In this document: in pieces, positions 1 through 6,388 of the stretch
Layout of the letters: every line of letters begins with the position of its first letter
Position numbering within the stretch: position 1 is the stretch's first letter
Origin: Bacteroidales bacterium
Lineage (GTDB): Bacteria > Bacteroidota > Bacteroidia > Bacteroidales > F082
Assembly (NCBI GenBank): GCA_020853175.1
Contig: JADYZK010000110.1
Location: 1 to 6,844 of the forward strand
DNA length: 6,844 nt
Direction: 5' to 3'
Notes under the pieces: model-generated
Seen by the model: only the letters and a program-made list of their open reading frames with translations
Databases searched by the model: none
What the model was told of the DNA's origin: nothing
Program-made: the position numbers and the translations under genes

Positions 1-1129
1 CCCGATCATTAGCAAGTGCCTTATCAAAGTAACGGCGTGCATGAACCCAGCATGAAAGATGGGTGATGCCCTGGGTTTGTGCAAGATATGTGTAGCCGGC
101 ATAGCCATCCGTTTGGATATAACCCTTGAAGCCCGATAAATCACGTAAAGGCTTTTCTGCAGAGCGACCGTGATGGTATTCAAACAGAACTGTTTTTGTT
201 AACGGGCCATACCTCACCCACATATATCCTTGGTGCAAGGCCCCCGGCTTTTCCGATTCCTGAACTTTGATGGGCGACTCGTCAATCTGCTGATAAATCT
301 GGCTAAAGACATACAAACGATGCACTTGATAAAGCGGCTTTATTAATTCGGCTCCCAGTTTGACCCATGATTCAAAAGTGCTTTTTGGAATAGAAACCCC
401 ATTTTGGCTTAAGCGTTGTAGAAAACGGTAATAAGGCAGATGATAAACAAACTTATCAACATAAATGGCTGATAAAAGTGCAGGACTGGCTATACATTTG
501 TTGATGGGTCTGTTGAGTGGGGCTATTACCTGATGTTGGTTTCCTTGCTCATCTTCGGGACTGATGTAAGTAGGACGGATATAATGGTTAACATGTAATG
601 TGGCGGGAGTAAAATCCAGCTCTTCGGTAATTTGATTTCCAATAAAAATCATACCGGTGGTATCTTCTTGGGGTTCAATAACGATCTCAACAACAGGTAG
701 GTGCGAAGGCAGAGGCAGACGTCCCGGATGAGGCTTTCTGACTTTCTTACGCTCGTAGGCAATCCTGATTGATTCGCGTTCTGCTTCAACAGCTTGCTCG
801 ATCTCGATGGTTTTGGGTTCAAACTCCAACTGTAGTTGTTGGGCATTAAAAGCCGATTCAAAACGCTCGCGCTTGGACCCAAAGATCATGCGTTGGAGTT
901 GGGCGTATTTGAATTTCTCCGCTTCGAGCTCGGCAGTAAGGGCTAAGATAGCTGATCTTTTCTCTTCAAGTAAAAGCTCATTTTGAATAATGGCTGATTC
1001 TTTCTCTTGTATCAGCTCTTCTTTTTGAGCAATAGCAACGTCTTTTTGAACAATGGCAGCTTCCAAAACAGCCACCCTTTGAGCAAGGGTGTGAGGATCT
1101 AAATGTGCTATTTTTTGCTGCTTATTCAT
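1..1129 (-). CDS. tnpC: IS66 family transposase TnpC, 3' end outside the window
   Basis: This is the catalytic DDE transposase of the IS66 element. The first 376 residues are visible from ATG at 1127-1129; a TGA lies two codons upstream in frame, so this start is secure. Residues about 26-74 form a near-perfect heptad array (IVQKDVA, IAQKEEL, IQEKESA, IIQNELL and so on), a predicted coiled coil. It is followed by the IS66 N-terminal signature RMIFGSKRERF (81-90). Residues 131-205 correspond to the region that carries a zinc finger in many relatives, but no cysteines are present in it. The catalytic core begins with the first Asp in IDESPI (D283) and the second in QTDGYAGY (D341), then the family motif CWVHARRYF (360-368). 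The catalytic Glu would be beyond the window. No frameshift or stop is seen, so the visible part looks intact. Family usual length is roughly 500 residues. Confidence 0.93.
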   Translation of the reverse strand, partial: MNKQQKIAHLDPHTLAQRVAVLEAAIVQKDVAIAQKEELIQEKESAIIQNELLLEEKRSAILALTAELEAEKFKYAQLQRMIFGSKRERFESAFNAQQLQLEFEPKTIEIEQAVEAERESIRIAYERKKVRKPHPGRLPLPSHLPVVEIVIEPQEDTTGMIFIGNQITEELDFTPATLHVNHYIRPTYISPEDEQGNQHQVIAPLNRPINKCIASPALLSAIYVDKFVYHLPYYRFLQRLSQNGVSIPKSTFESWVKLGAELIKPLYQVHRLYVFSQIYQQIDESPIKVQESEKPGALHQGYMWVRYGPLTKTVLFEYHHGRSAEKPLRDLSGFKGYIQTDGYAGYTYLAQTQGITHLSCWVHARRYFDKALANDR

Positions 1130-1179
1130 GCATCAAATATACACATAAACACTGTAATAGCAAGGGTTTTAGATATTTT

Positions 1180-1539
1180 TTATGCTGTTTTTTGATCTAT
1201 TTTAAACCGCTTACTTTTTTTCATTTTGTCGAACGAAAGTCCTTCGAGAAGCATCATTAGCTCCTCTCTTTTGAGTTCATGACTTAAGTCACAAACGGCT
1301 CTATGTGTCTTATATCTGCCTTTTTCCAATCGCTTGTAATACAAAACAAAGCCGTCGCCATCCCAATACAACAGCTTAATGTGGGTGCGAAGCTTGTTTA
1401 AAAATACAAAAACATCGCCCGAAATGGGGTCTTTTGCCAAATAATTGCGCACAATTCCTGCCAGTCCGTCAAAGCCGTTGCGCATATCAACGGGCCGACA
1501 ACACAGAAAATAGCGGAGCTTGCTGCTAAATCCAAACAT
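1180..1539 (-). CDS. tnpB: IS66 family accessory protein TnpB (Orf2)
   Basis: A 119-residue protein typical in length for the TnpB/Orf2 protein of IS66 elements, which is needed for efficient transposition but whose biochemical role is unresolved. Family hallmarks are clear: VDMRNGFDGLAGIV (17-30), DPISGDVFVFLN (37-48) and HIKLLYWDGDGFVLYYKRL (53-71). The C-terminus (about 88-119) is rich in Lys and Glu. The ATG at 1537-1539 lies one base after the tnpA stop codon (TAG at 1541-1543), so the two genes are probably translationally coupled; no Shine-Dalgarno sequence is visible. tnpC starts 50 bp after its TAA. It appears complete and undamaged. Confidence 0.93.
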   Translation of the reverse strand: MFGFSSKLRYFLCCRPVDMRNGFDGLAGIVRNYLAKDPISGDVFVFLNKLRTHIKLLYWDGDGFVLYYKRLEKGRYKTHRAVCDLSHELKREELMMLLEGLSFDKMKKSKRFKIDQKTA

Positions 1540-1540
1540 G

Positions 1541-1837
1541 CTAAAGGTTAATTGTGATGGTTAGTCCGTTGGCAAAACTCAAAACGACCTCACCCTGTTG
1601 TTGTCCAACAGCGAGCCGTTGAGGTTGCGTCGGGTTTGGATTAGACTTGGCAGATGGGAAGATCTCTACAAACTCAGCTTGGTCTTTCCCTAGGTCTTTG
1701 CGCTGTTTGTATATCCAATATTTAAGACTTGAGACACTCAACCCCTGTATTTGCGCGTATGCTAAAATTGTCATGCCACTCTGTTTCCATGCTTCTACTT
1801 TTGAAAACATCTCTTTGGTCTTCTCTTCTCGCTTCAT
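1541..1837 (-). CDS. tnpA: IS66 element small HTH protein TnpA (Orf1)
   Basis: A 98-residue protein occupying the first-gene position of the IS66 element. Residues about 8-46 resemble the helix-turn-helix of IS66 Orf1 proteins: a charged helix (EMFSKVEAWKQSGMTILAYA) followed by GLSVSSLKYWIYKQRK. A proline/glutamine-rich linker (about 65-80) leads to the C-terminal VVLSFANGLTITINL, which matches the beta-strand ending commonly seen in these proteins. The ATG at 1835-1837 gives the family's usual length. The gene is immediately followed by tnpB. The protein presumably binds DNA, perhaps at the element ends, but that role is inferred from the family and not shown by this sequence. Confidence 0.85.
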   Translation of the reverse strand: MKREEKTKEMFSKVEAWKQSGMTILAYAQIQGLSVSSLKYWIYKQRKDLGKDQAEFVEIFPSAKSNPNPTQPQRLAVGQQQGEVVLSFANGLTITINL

Positions 1838-1894
1838 ATTCTTTTTTCTTGCAAAAATAGATCATGAAGTTTAGGCCGAAAAGATGGAGTTGGT

Positions 1895-1915
1895 GGGGTG
1901 GGTACGGACGATAAC
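1895..1915 (-). repeat. candidate IS66 terminal inverted repeat (tnpA-side end)
   Basis: Read on the minus strand, the stretch upstream of tnpA contains GTTATCGTCCGTACCCACCC, a GT-starting sequence in the right place (about 60-80 bp before tnpA) for an IS66 terminus. IS66 ends usually begin with GTAA or a close variant. The partner end is outside the window, so this is a positional guess only. Confidence 0.25.
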
Positions 1916-1922
1916 GTATTGA

Positions 1923-1958
1923 GCAAAAGGATCAACACGTTTAAATTGTCTCTTTTGC
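1923..1958 (-). terminator. weak inverted repeat after the receptor gene, possible terminator
   Basis: Perfect 7-bp arms (GCAAAAG at 1923-1929 and CTTTTGC at 1952-1958) flank a 22-nt loop, 8 nt past the receptor stop codon. The stem is short, AT-rich and lacks a following T-run on the minus strand, so it is at best a weak terminator. It might instead be an incidental repeat or belong to the insertion target. Confidence 0.2.
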
Positions 1959-1966
1959 ACAAGATA

Positions 1967-4612
1967 CTAAAATGTAAACTTCAAACTAAGAAGAAATTGT
2001 GATGGCCGTAAGGATTGCGAATGTGATACTACCGTAAACTGATAGCCATAATTTTCAATGAAAACATCGCTGTTCATGATATTATTCCAGCGGACTTCGA
2101 TATTGAAACGGGATTTCGGAAGCTTATAGCGGTACATCAGATCTACAAAATTATACCCGTTTTGACGGTACTTGAAATACTCCAGATTCAAATTCAACAT
2201 TTGATTGTTTTTCGGGAACACGTTAACTGAAAAAAAATGCTTGTTTATCCGGGTTTGGTTACGCAAATCACCATTAATGGTTGACCGCATGACATTGAGT
2301 TGCATTTTATAATTGAAATTGAGCCATGCTGTTGTTTGATAATAGATTTCCGGACTCAAGCTATATTGCATGGTGGCTGCATCAAATAGTTCGTTATTTG
2401 CCAGCGTTTTACCTTGGTGCTTCATAAATGATGTGTTGAAGCTGAACGACGATTTTAAAGCATGAACATATTTGCTTGACCTCAACTGCAGATGGTGGGT
2501 AAAAGTAGTATTGGGCATTTGCCGCGCTGCAACAACAAACGAACCATCATTTTGAAGCTGTGTTTCGTAGGTTATATCCATTTGACGTTGGGAAAAAAAA
2601 TACGAAAAGCTGTTGAAAAAGGCGGTGATGGCATCGCGGTAAGAAATGGAAGCAGACGCCAGATGTTGGTTGGAATGTTGCATGAAAACATCAGTTTTGA
2701 TGATTTCACGATAGTTTTTCAAGATATATGAGGCGTAAAAATAGTCAGGATCGCTCATTCGTTCAAGATAATACCACGAGGCGCTCACCTCCCAAAAGCC
2801 GCTAAAAGAATAATTTAAACTGAATTTAGGGGCTTGAAGAAGCTTGATAGATGTTTGGGATGGGGTGTTGACCATTTCGGTTAACTGAAGCTGTTGCCTG
2901 TTAAAAGGCCAATCCAGAGAAAACCGGAATCCTTTGTGTTTGTATTGCAAAGCCGGAATCAAATAGATTTGATATTGCCTAACTTCAAAATGGTTTTTAA
3001 ATGAAGCTCCAGCCTCAGTTAATGACAGATCATCACCTCTGCTCAAGTTTGTCCGAAGCGACTGTATGCGCATCGAAAATCCCGCTCGTAATGACAAATC
3101 CCATCTTTTCCGGCGAAAAGTGCTCCCTAAATAGTGGTCAGCAAAAAAGCGTTCAAGTGTAGCGGTTTGTAATGCTATCGCATAAGGAATGCCATCATTT
3201 ATCAAAGTTTCAAACCGACCGGGACTCACTAACAATTCCTGTGGCCCTTTGTCGTATTGTAAAAGTGACTGAACTTCGATCAGCGTTTTCCTTGCTTTAA
3301 AAATCGAATTCAAAGCATTCGAAAAACTGTTGAAAGGAATGGAGGTAAACTGGTTTACCGTATCGTTGGCATTGGAAATCCTGTCATGAAGAGCCTCTTG
3401 ATGCAGTGTGAATCGGGTTTTATTTCGTAAATAGTTTCGGGCGGTATTTCGGTTCAAATCAAAGCTGCCCTCCAAATAACGATGGTTTTGTTTGCTGTAA
3501 GAATTTTCTTTTAGGTTTATTGTGTCATCGGGCAGATAAAAAGTGTGTTCCTTTAAGCTTTGGTTTTTACGGATATCATCTACAAAATAGATGTTTGCAC
3601 GCCATTGTAAATCTTTCTTTAAAGGCACCAGTATGTTTAAATTCGCCAAGTGAATTTGGTTGTTGAGGGTTCTTTTCGGGTCTATTGCGCCATATTGTGC
3701 ATTGTCAGAACCATCAAACAATTGAATCGTTTCAGAAGGACGCAAAGGAAACACGGCCCGATCATCTTGAATCAATTGCTGAAGCTGTTTCGACACATCA
3801 TCTCCGGTATTGTTGGTTTGATACGAGGCCAAGAACTGCAATCCGGTAGTAAGCAGCATAGGCGTAAAGTTGATGTCCCATAATAGGGGTTCTATTCCGG
3901 AACCCACTTTACCGCTTCCGGTATAAGCCACTTTCTTTTTCAATCTGAGGTTGAGTGCCGCTTGAGGCGAATAAACAACATCTTCGAGTATGCGCACCGG
4001 CTGATGTTTTTCAAACACTTCCACAGTTGAAATGGCCTCGTGAGGCAAATTGCTGCTGATTACCGCATAACGGCCATCGGCCAGGTCAAGTCCTTCAACG
4101 TAAAACTTGTTGATAGGCAAACCCTGATAAAGTATTTTTCCACTTTCTTCAACTTCAATGCCGGGCAGCTTCTTTAAAACATCTTCTATTGTTTGGTCTT
4201 CGCGTCCCTTGAACAGTTCAACCAAATAGCTTAACGTATCGCCTCTTTGATCAATAGGTTTTGCCTTCACGGTGATGGTTTCCAATAATTTGGTATCATG
4301 CTTTAACACAAAATCAAGTTGCCGGCTCTGGTTGGGTATTGTCAATTTAATGCGCTCATAGTGAATTGAACTGAGCAGCAAATCGAGGCTGTCGCTGCTC
4401 AAATCAACCGAAATGGAATACCTGCCATTGGCATCTGAAATAGAAAAAGCCTTTATAATTCCGCTGTGTTTTTGGTAAATCAAAACGTTGATATCCTGTA
4501 CCGGTTGGTGGGTAGAATCTGTTATTCTGCCCGATATGACGATCTGAGAAAACGACGGCAGATGAATTGTAAACAAAATCAATATCCCAAAAAAAAGCTT
4601 CCATTTTGCCAT
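1967..4612 (-). CDS. TonB-dependent outer-membrane receptor with carboxypeptidase-like regulatory domain
   Basis: An 881-residue predicted outer-membrane transporter or sensor. Residues 1-23 are a signal peptide (Lys at 3 and 5, hydrophobic FFGILILF, end at SFSQ). Residues about 26-104 form a carboxypeptidase-D regulatory-like beta-sandwich (VISGRITDSTHQPVQDINV, then DANGRYSISV), common in Bacteroidota receptors. Residues about 112-228 are the plug: ETITVKAKPI, GDTLSY, TIEDVLKKLPGIEVEESGKI, then INKFYVEGLDL. The rest is a beta-barrel of alternating aromatic strands ending in LLSLKFTF, a C-terminal Phe as expected for outer-membrane barrel assembly. The ATG at 4610-4612 lies 12 nt after the GLPGLI stop, implying co-transcription. 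No SusD-like lipoprotein gene is adjacent, so it does not look like a SusCD glycan locus. The substrate cannot be read from the sequence; peptide, protein or metal cargo are all possible. The gene looks complete. Confidence 0.88.
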   Translation of the reverse strand: MAKWKLFFGILILFTIHLPSFSQIVISGRITDSTHQPVQDINVLIYQKHSGIIKAFSISDANGRYSISVDLSSDSLDLLLSSIHYERIKLTIPNQSRQLDFVLKHDTKLLETITVKAKPIDQRGDTLSYLVELFKGREDQTIEDVLKKLPGIEVEESGKILYQGLPINKFYVEGLDLADGRYAVISSNLPHEAISTVEVFEKHQPVRILEDVVYSPQAALNLRLKKKVAYTGSGKVGSGIEPLLWDINFTPMLLTTGLQFLASYQTNNTGDDVSKQLQQLIQDDRAVFPLRPSETIQLFDGSDNAQYGAIDPKRTLNNQIHLANLNILVPLKKDLQWRANIYFVDDIRKNQSLKEHTFYLPDDTINLKENSYSKQNHRYLEGSFDLNRNTARNYLRNKTRFTLHQEALHDRISNANDTVNQFTSIPFNSFSNALNSIFKARKTLIEVQSLLQYDKGPQELLVSPGRFETLINDGIPYAIALQTATLERFFADHYLGSTFRRKRWDLSLRAGFSMRIQSLRTNLSRGDDLSLTEAGASFKNHFEVRQYQIYLIPALQYKHKGFRFSLDWPFNRQQLQLTEMVNTPSQTSIKLLQAPKFSLNYSFSGFWEVSASWYYLERMSDPDYFYASYILKNYREIIKTDVFMQHSNQHLASASISYRDAITAFFNSFSYFFSQRQMDITYETQLQNDGSFVVAARQMPNTTFTHHLQLRSSKYVHALKSSFSFNTSFMKHQGKTLANNELFDAATMQYSLSPEIYYQTTAWLNFNYKMQLNVMRSTINGDLRNQTRINKHFFSVNVFPKNNQMLNLNLEYFKYRQNGYNFVDLMYRYKLPKSRFNIEVRWNNIMNSDVFIENYGYQFTVVSHSQSLRPSQFLLSLKFTF

Positions 4613-4624
4613 ACAATTCCGATT

Positions 4625-5461
4625 TTAAAACTCGATGGGATTGTTCTTTTTCATCATATTTCTAACAGCAGCTTGCTGGGTTTCGCTTGAAGCACCCGCC
4701 GATTTGGCCCTGCCAATAATATCCAGCCTGAAATTTTCTTCGGCCCTCAAGAAATTACTTCGTGTTGTGTGAACCCAACCCCTATCAGGCAATTCAATCG
4801 GTGTGCTCTCATCGAAACGCTCCATTTTAACCATGTCAAACGAATAATGCTTTTGGTCATCATATAACCTGATGATTAAGCCCGGCAAGCCGCGGAATTT
4901 ATAAGGCCCATCATTCAAAGGGATGTCGGTGGTGTACCAAGCCACCCAGTGTCTGCCTCCATAGTCAGCGAAAGCGCAATGTGCCACATAAGCTCCAATC
5001 GTATCTACTTGATTACTTAATTTCCAATTAATAACATCAAAGGGTTCATCATATTTAAAAAATCCGGGCATCATTTTGTCGGTATAGGTGTAACTGCCCG
5101 CCGGATAATTTTTATAAATCGCATAGGTATAACGGGTTTTGAAATTTCCTATCTCGGGTCCATTTAAAAACCCATCCAATCTCCCTTCCTGCTCAGCCTT
5201 TCGCCCGATGGAACAAAATTGATAAAAATTTTTGCTTTGGAACATGCTGATTTTTTTTCCTACCAGCAAAATCATCTCCTCTCGTCTTGTATATTCTAAA
5301 TTGTTAGTGTCTTGTTTCCAGGCCATTGCATAAGTTATTTTAAGATTTGCTCTATCCAATACCGTAGTCGGTATATCAAAAAACTGGGCAAACGAGTGAA
5401 ATGAAATTATTAGTACAAAATAAACTACTGTTACTATTTTAATTGTAATATGTTTTTGCAT
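4625..5461 (-). CDS. GLPGLI family exported protein
   Basis: A 278-residue protein of the GLPGLI family (TIGR01200; Pfam Porph_ging), a Bacteroidota family of unknown biochemical function. Residues 1-26 are a signal peptide (Lys at 3 and 8, hydrophobic core VTVVYFVLIISF, end at SFAQ), so the mature protein is predicted to be periplasmic or envelope-associated. There is no lipobox Cys. The naming motif is exact: YKFRGLPGLIIRLYD, with GLPGLI at 191-196. It is preceded by the family's conserved block AHCAFADYGGRHWVAWYTTDIP (160-181, here given as a whole region) that holds C162; the only other Cys is C83. The ATG at 5459-5461 is chosen because it starts directly at the signal peptide; a second ATG 8 nt upstream is out of frame. 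It lies 12 nt before the receptor gene, and the pairing suggests the two act together at the outer membrane, which is inference. Confidence 0.92.
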   Translation of the reverse strand: MQKHITIKIVTVVYFVLIISFHSFAQFFDIPTTVLDRANLKITYAMAWKQDTNNLEYTRREEMILLVGKKISMFQSKNFYQFCSIGRKAEQEGRLDGFLNGPEIGNFKTRYTYAIYKNYPAGSYTYTDKMMPGFFKYDEPFDVINWKLSNQVDTIGAYVAHCAFADYGGRHWVAWYTTDIPLNDGPYKFRGLPGLIIRLYDDQKHYSFDMVKMERFDESTPIELPDRGWVHTTRSNFLRAEENFRLDIIGRAKSAGASSETQQAAVRNMMKKNNPIEF

Positions 5462-5550
5462 AATGACATTGTAATATTTAAAAAACTTCGGTTATACTTA
5501 AATGTTGAATAGTACTTCTAAATAATAGGATTCGTTTTGCTGTGAGGTAG
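5462..5550 (-). promoter_or_regulatory. AT-rich leader upstream of the GLPGLI-receptor pair
   Basis: About 90 bp between the hairpin and the GLPGLI start, AT-rich on the coding side. It is the only space where a dedicated promoter for the GLPGLI-receptor pair could sit, apart from read-through from the peptide gene. I see no clear Bacteroidota-type TAnnTTTG minus-7 box with a TTG minus-33 partner, and no Shine-Dalgarno sequence before the ATG. The call is therefore positional only. Confidence 0.2.
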
Positions 5551-5587
5551 ATTACTTCTGCACTGAAAAGATCAGTGCAGAAGTAAT
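5551..5587 (-). terminator. perfect 16-bp hairpin after the small peptide gene; terminator, attenuator or mRNA-stabilising stem
   Basis: Arms at 5551-5566 and 5572-5587 (ATTACTTCTGCACTGA and its exact complement) enclose a 5-nt loop. The stem begins 10 nt past the stop codon of the small peptide gene and 90 nt before the GLPGLI start. On the minus strand it is followed by CTACCTCACAGC rather than a T-run. A classical intrinsic terminator is therefore not obvious, and partial read-through, or protection of the peptide mRNA 3' end, fits as well. On the plus strand the stem is followed by AAAACTATTTTTAATCC, which is closer to a terminator, but no plus-strand gene needs one. Confidence 0.6.
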
Positions 5588-5597
5588 AAAACTATTT

Positions 5598-5777
5598 TTA
5601 ATCCTCAATTGGAGGGCAATAAATTTCATCCCAGATGACATAGTCATAGGCATCGCAGACCAAACATCTATGACCACAGAACCATTTCCAAACACAGGGT
5701 TGTTCAGCTGCATCAATCACTTTAGGTATCGCAGCCATTACAAACAAAACAGCAATAATTGCTAATATATTTTTCAT
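5598..5777 (-). CDS. small predicted secreted cysteine-rich peptide (59 residues), unrecognised
   Basis: A short gene starting at ATG 5775-5777 and ending with TAA at 5598-5600. Residues 1-24 look like a cleavable signal peptide: MKN, a hydrophobic core ILAIIAVLFVMAAI, and a small-residue end at IDAA. The predicted mature part is about 35 residues, acidic at the C-terminus and rich in Trp and Tyr, with five cysteines at 28, 34, 38, 41 and 54 (spacing C-x5-C-x3-C-x2-C-x12-C). It contains CVWKWFCGHRCLVC. This could allow disulphides after export or metal binding; the odd count leaves one Cys free or for an intermolecular link. I recognise no family. It resembles Bacteroidota small exported peptides only in general design. 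The gene is co-directional with the GLPGLI and receptor genes (136 bp upstream of the former), separated by the perfect hairpin. Coding is supported by the signal-peptide and Cys pattern and by the hairpin just after its stop, not by homology. Confidence 0.68.
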   Translation of the reverse strand: MKNILAIIAVLFVMAAIPKVIDAAEQPCVWKWFCGHRCLVCDAYDYVIWDEIYCPPIED

Positions 5778-5796
5778 TGTGATTTAATATTAAATT

Positions 5797-5826
5797 TTAA
5801 ATTCTTTCTTTTAATAAATTTTTCAT
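5797..5826 (-). other. nine-codon ORF in the peptide gene leader (MKNLLKERI)
   Basis: The leader of the small peptide gene contains ATG at 5824-5826, nine codons and TAA at 5797-5799, ending 19 nt before the peptide's own start. Its first 15 bases differ at one position from the first 15 bases of the peptide gene (ATGAAAAATTTATTA versus ATGAAAAATATATTA). It may be a leader peptide, a decayed duplicate of the gene start, or chance in AT-rich DNA. Confidence 0.25.
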
Positions 5827-5828
5827 AG

Positions 5829-5859
5829 GCCTCTTCGCATCAGTCTCATGCGAAGCGGC
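5829..5859 (-). terminator. hairpin overlapping the 3' end of the hypothetical ORF; possible terminator
   Basis: An 8-bp perfect stem (CTTCGCAT at 5833-5840, ATGCGAAG at 5848-5855) with a 7-nt loop extends by three more G-C pairs (5829-5831 with 5857-5859) after one mismatch. It overlaps the TGA stop (5846-5848) of the upstream minus-strand ORF. It is followed on that strand by CTATGAAAAATTTATT, AT-rich but with no pure T-run. It could end transcription before the peptide gene, or be part of the peptide gene's 5' leader. Confidence 0.35.
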
Positions 5860-6277
5860 AACCTCGATCGAACTTATTCTTCCCCAGCCAAAAAATATAC
5901 TTTGTTGTGCAATAGGGCACAAATTGGTTATCAAATAAAGGCGTGCAGTAAAGCTCATGACAAAAACCTATAATAAAGCCTTCTGCCCGGGCTGAACCAA
6001 CTTGCCACTGCTGGGGGGGGATAAAACCACCTTTTTGAGGATCGAACAACAAGCTTATCATGCGTGTAAGTTCTAAAACGCTCAGCTGAACGATTGCGGG
6101 TAGAAAAGAATTAAAAAAGCGGCTTGTTTTCATAAGCTGGTCTTTTGAGGGTCTAAAGATATGAACAACATGGATAAAAGTCAACTGAAAACCATCAATA
6201 ATTTTTTGGTAAGTCCGGTTAAAAAACTCAGGCACAGTCACTTCACAATGATAGGTTTCATCTGTTTCAGCACTCAA
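5846..6277 (-). CDS. hypothetical protein, doubtful (non-ATG start)
   Basis: An open frame of 143 residues if started at TTG (6275-6277), stopping at TGA 5846-5848. I recognise no family or motif. The product is rich in Phe and has three Cys pairs in its C-terminal half and tail (C106, C111, C123, C140 among them), no signal peptide and no clear membrane helix. No ATG exists between the upstream in-frame TGA (near 6338) and residue 49, so the start would be TTG, or GTG at residue 13 or 15. The upstream end emerges from the 18-bp repeat region. Positions 6013-6020 are a run of eight G (C8 on the coding strand, Ile86-Pro-Pro-Gln89), where a one-base slip would truncate the protein within about 20 residues. 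Codon choice resembles the neighbouring genes. It may be a real gene, a gene whose 5' end was replaced by repeats, or a chance ORF. Confidence 0.35.
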   Translation of the reverse strand: MSAETDETYHCEVTVPEFFNRTYQKIIDGFQLTFIHVVHIFRPSKDQLMKTSRFFNSFLPAIVQLSVLELTRMISLLFDPQKGGFIPPQQWQVGSARAEGFIIGFCHELYCTPLFDNQFVPYCTTKYIFWLGKNKFDRGCRFA

Positions 6278-6300
6278 ACTGGCTTGCTCAGTCGCCCTTT

Positions 6301-6388
6301 CGCTAAAGTCGCTTCGTTCGCTAAAGTCGCTAGTCCCTCAGTCCCACAGTCGCCTATTCGCTCAAGTCGCTTCGTTTGCTCAAGTCGT
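6301..6388 (-). repeat. 18-bp direct repeats, array-edge block
   Basis: Copies of CGCTAAAGTCGC (variants CGCTCAAGTCGC and TGCTCAAGTCGT) start at 6301, 6319, 6359 and 6377 in two pairs, each pair spaced 18 bp. The block resembles the right-hand end of the 226-bp unit that follows and is probably a truncated, diverged unit at the edge of the array. It is 88 bp long, with an unrelated stretch (TAGTCCCTCAGTCCCACAG) between the pairs. Confidence 0.8.

Larger units (their letters stand above)
1..1915 (-). mobile_element. IS66-family insertion sequence, partial (cut by the window's left edge)
   Basis: Three consecutive minus-strand genes have the order and signatures of an IS66 element: a small helix-turn-helix protein (tnpA), the TnpB protein with its IKLLYWDGDG motif, and the DDE transposase TnpC. 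The first two touch within a couple of bases and the third follows after 50 bp. Only the tnpA-side end lies in the window; the other terminus and the last part of tnpC are beyond position 1. The outer boundary on this side is not proven. It must lie between the tnpA start (1837) and the receptor stop codon (1967), and I place it tentatively near 1915. Without the other end, the terminal inverted repeats and the 8-bp target duplication usual for this family cannot be confirmed. Confidence 0.85.

Noticed and set aside
649..882. 77-codon minus-strand ORF inside tnpC
   Set aside because: It lies in another frame of the transposase gene, whose own frame has clear IS66 motifs across this stretch.
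1647..1874. 75-codon plus-strand ORF
   Set aside because: It is antisense to tnpA and shows no recognisable signal or motif; a shadow frame.
2492..3883. Plus-strand ORFs at 2492-2731 and 3650-3883
   Set aside because: Both are antisense to the beta-barrel of the receptor gene, and their products have no plausible features.
4404..4690. Minus-strand ORF at 4404-4616 and plus-strand ORF at 4466-4690
   Set aside because: Both overlap the receptor's signal peptide and regulatory domain in other frames; the receptor frame is much better supported.
1967..5461. SusCD-type glycan-uptake locus
   Set aside because: No SusD-like lipoprotein, glycoside hydrolase or sigma/anti-sigma pair is present; the partner is a GLPGLI protein.
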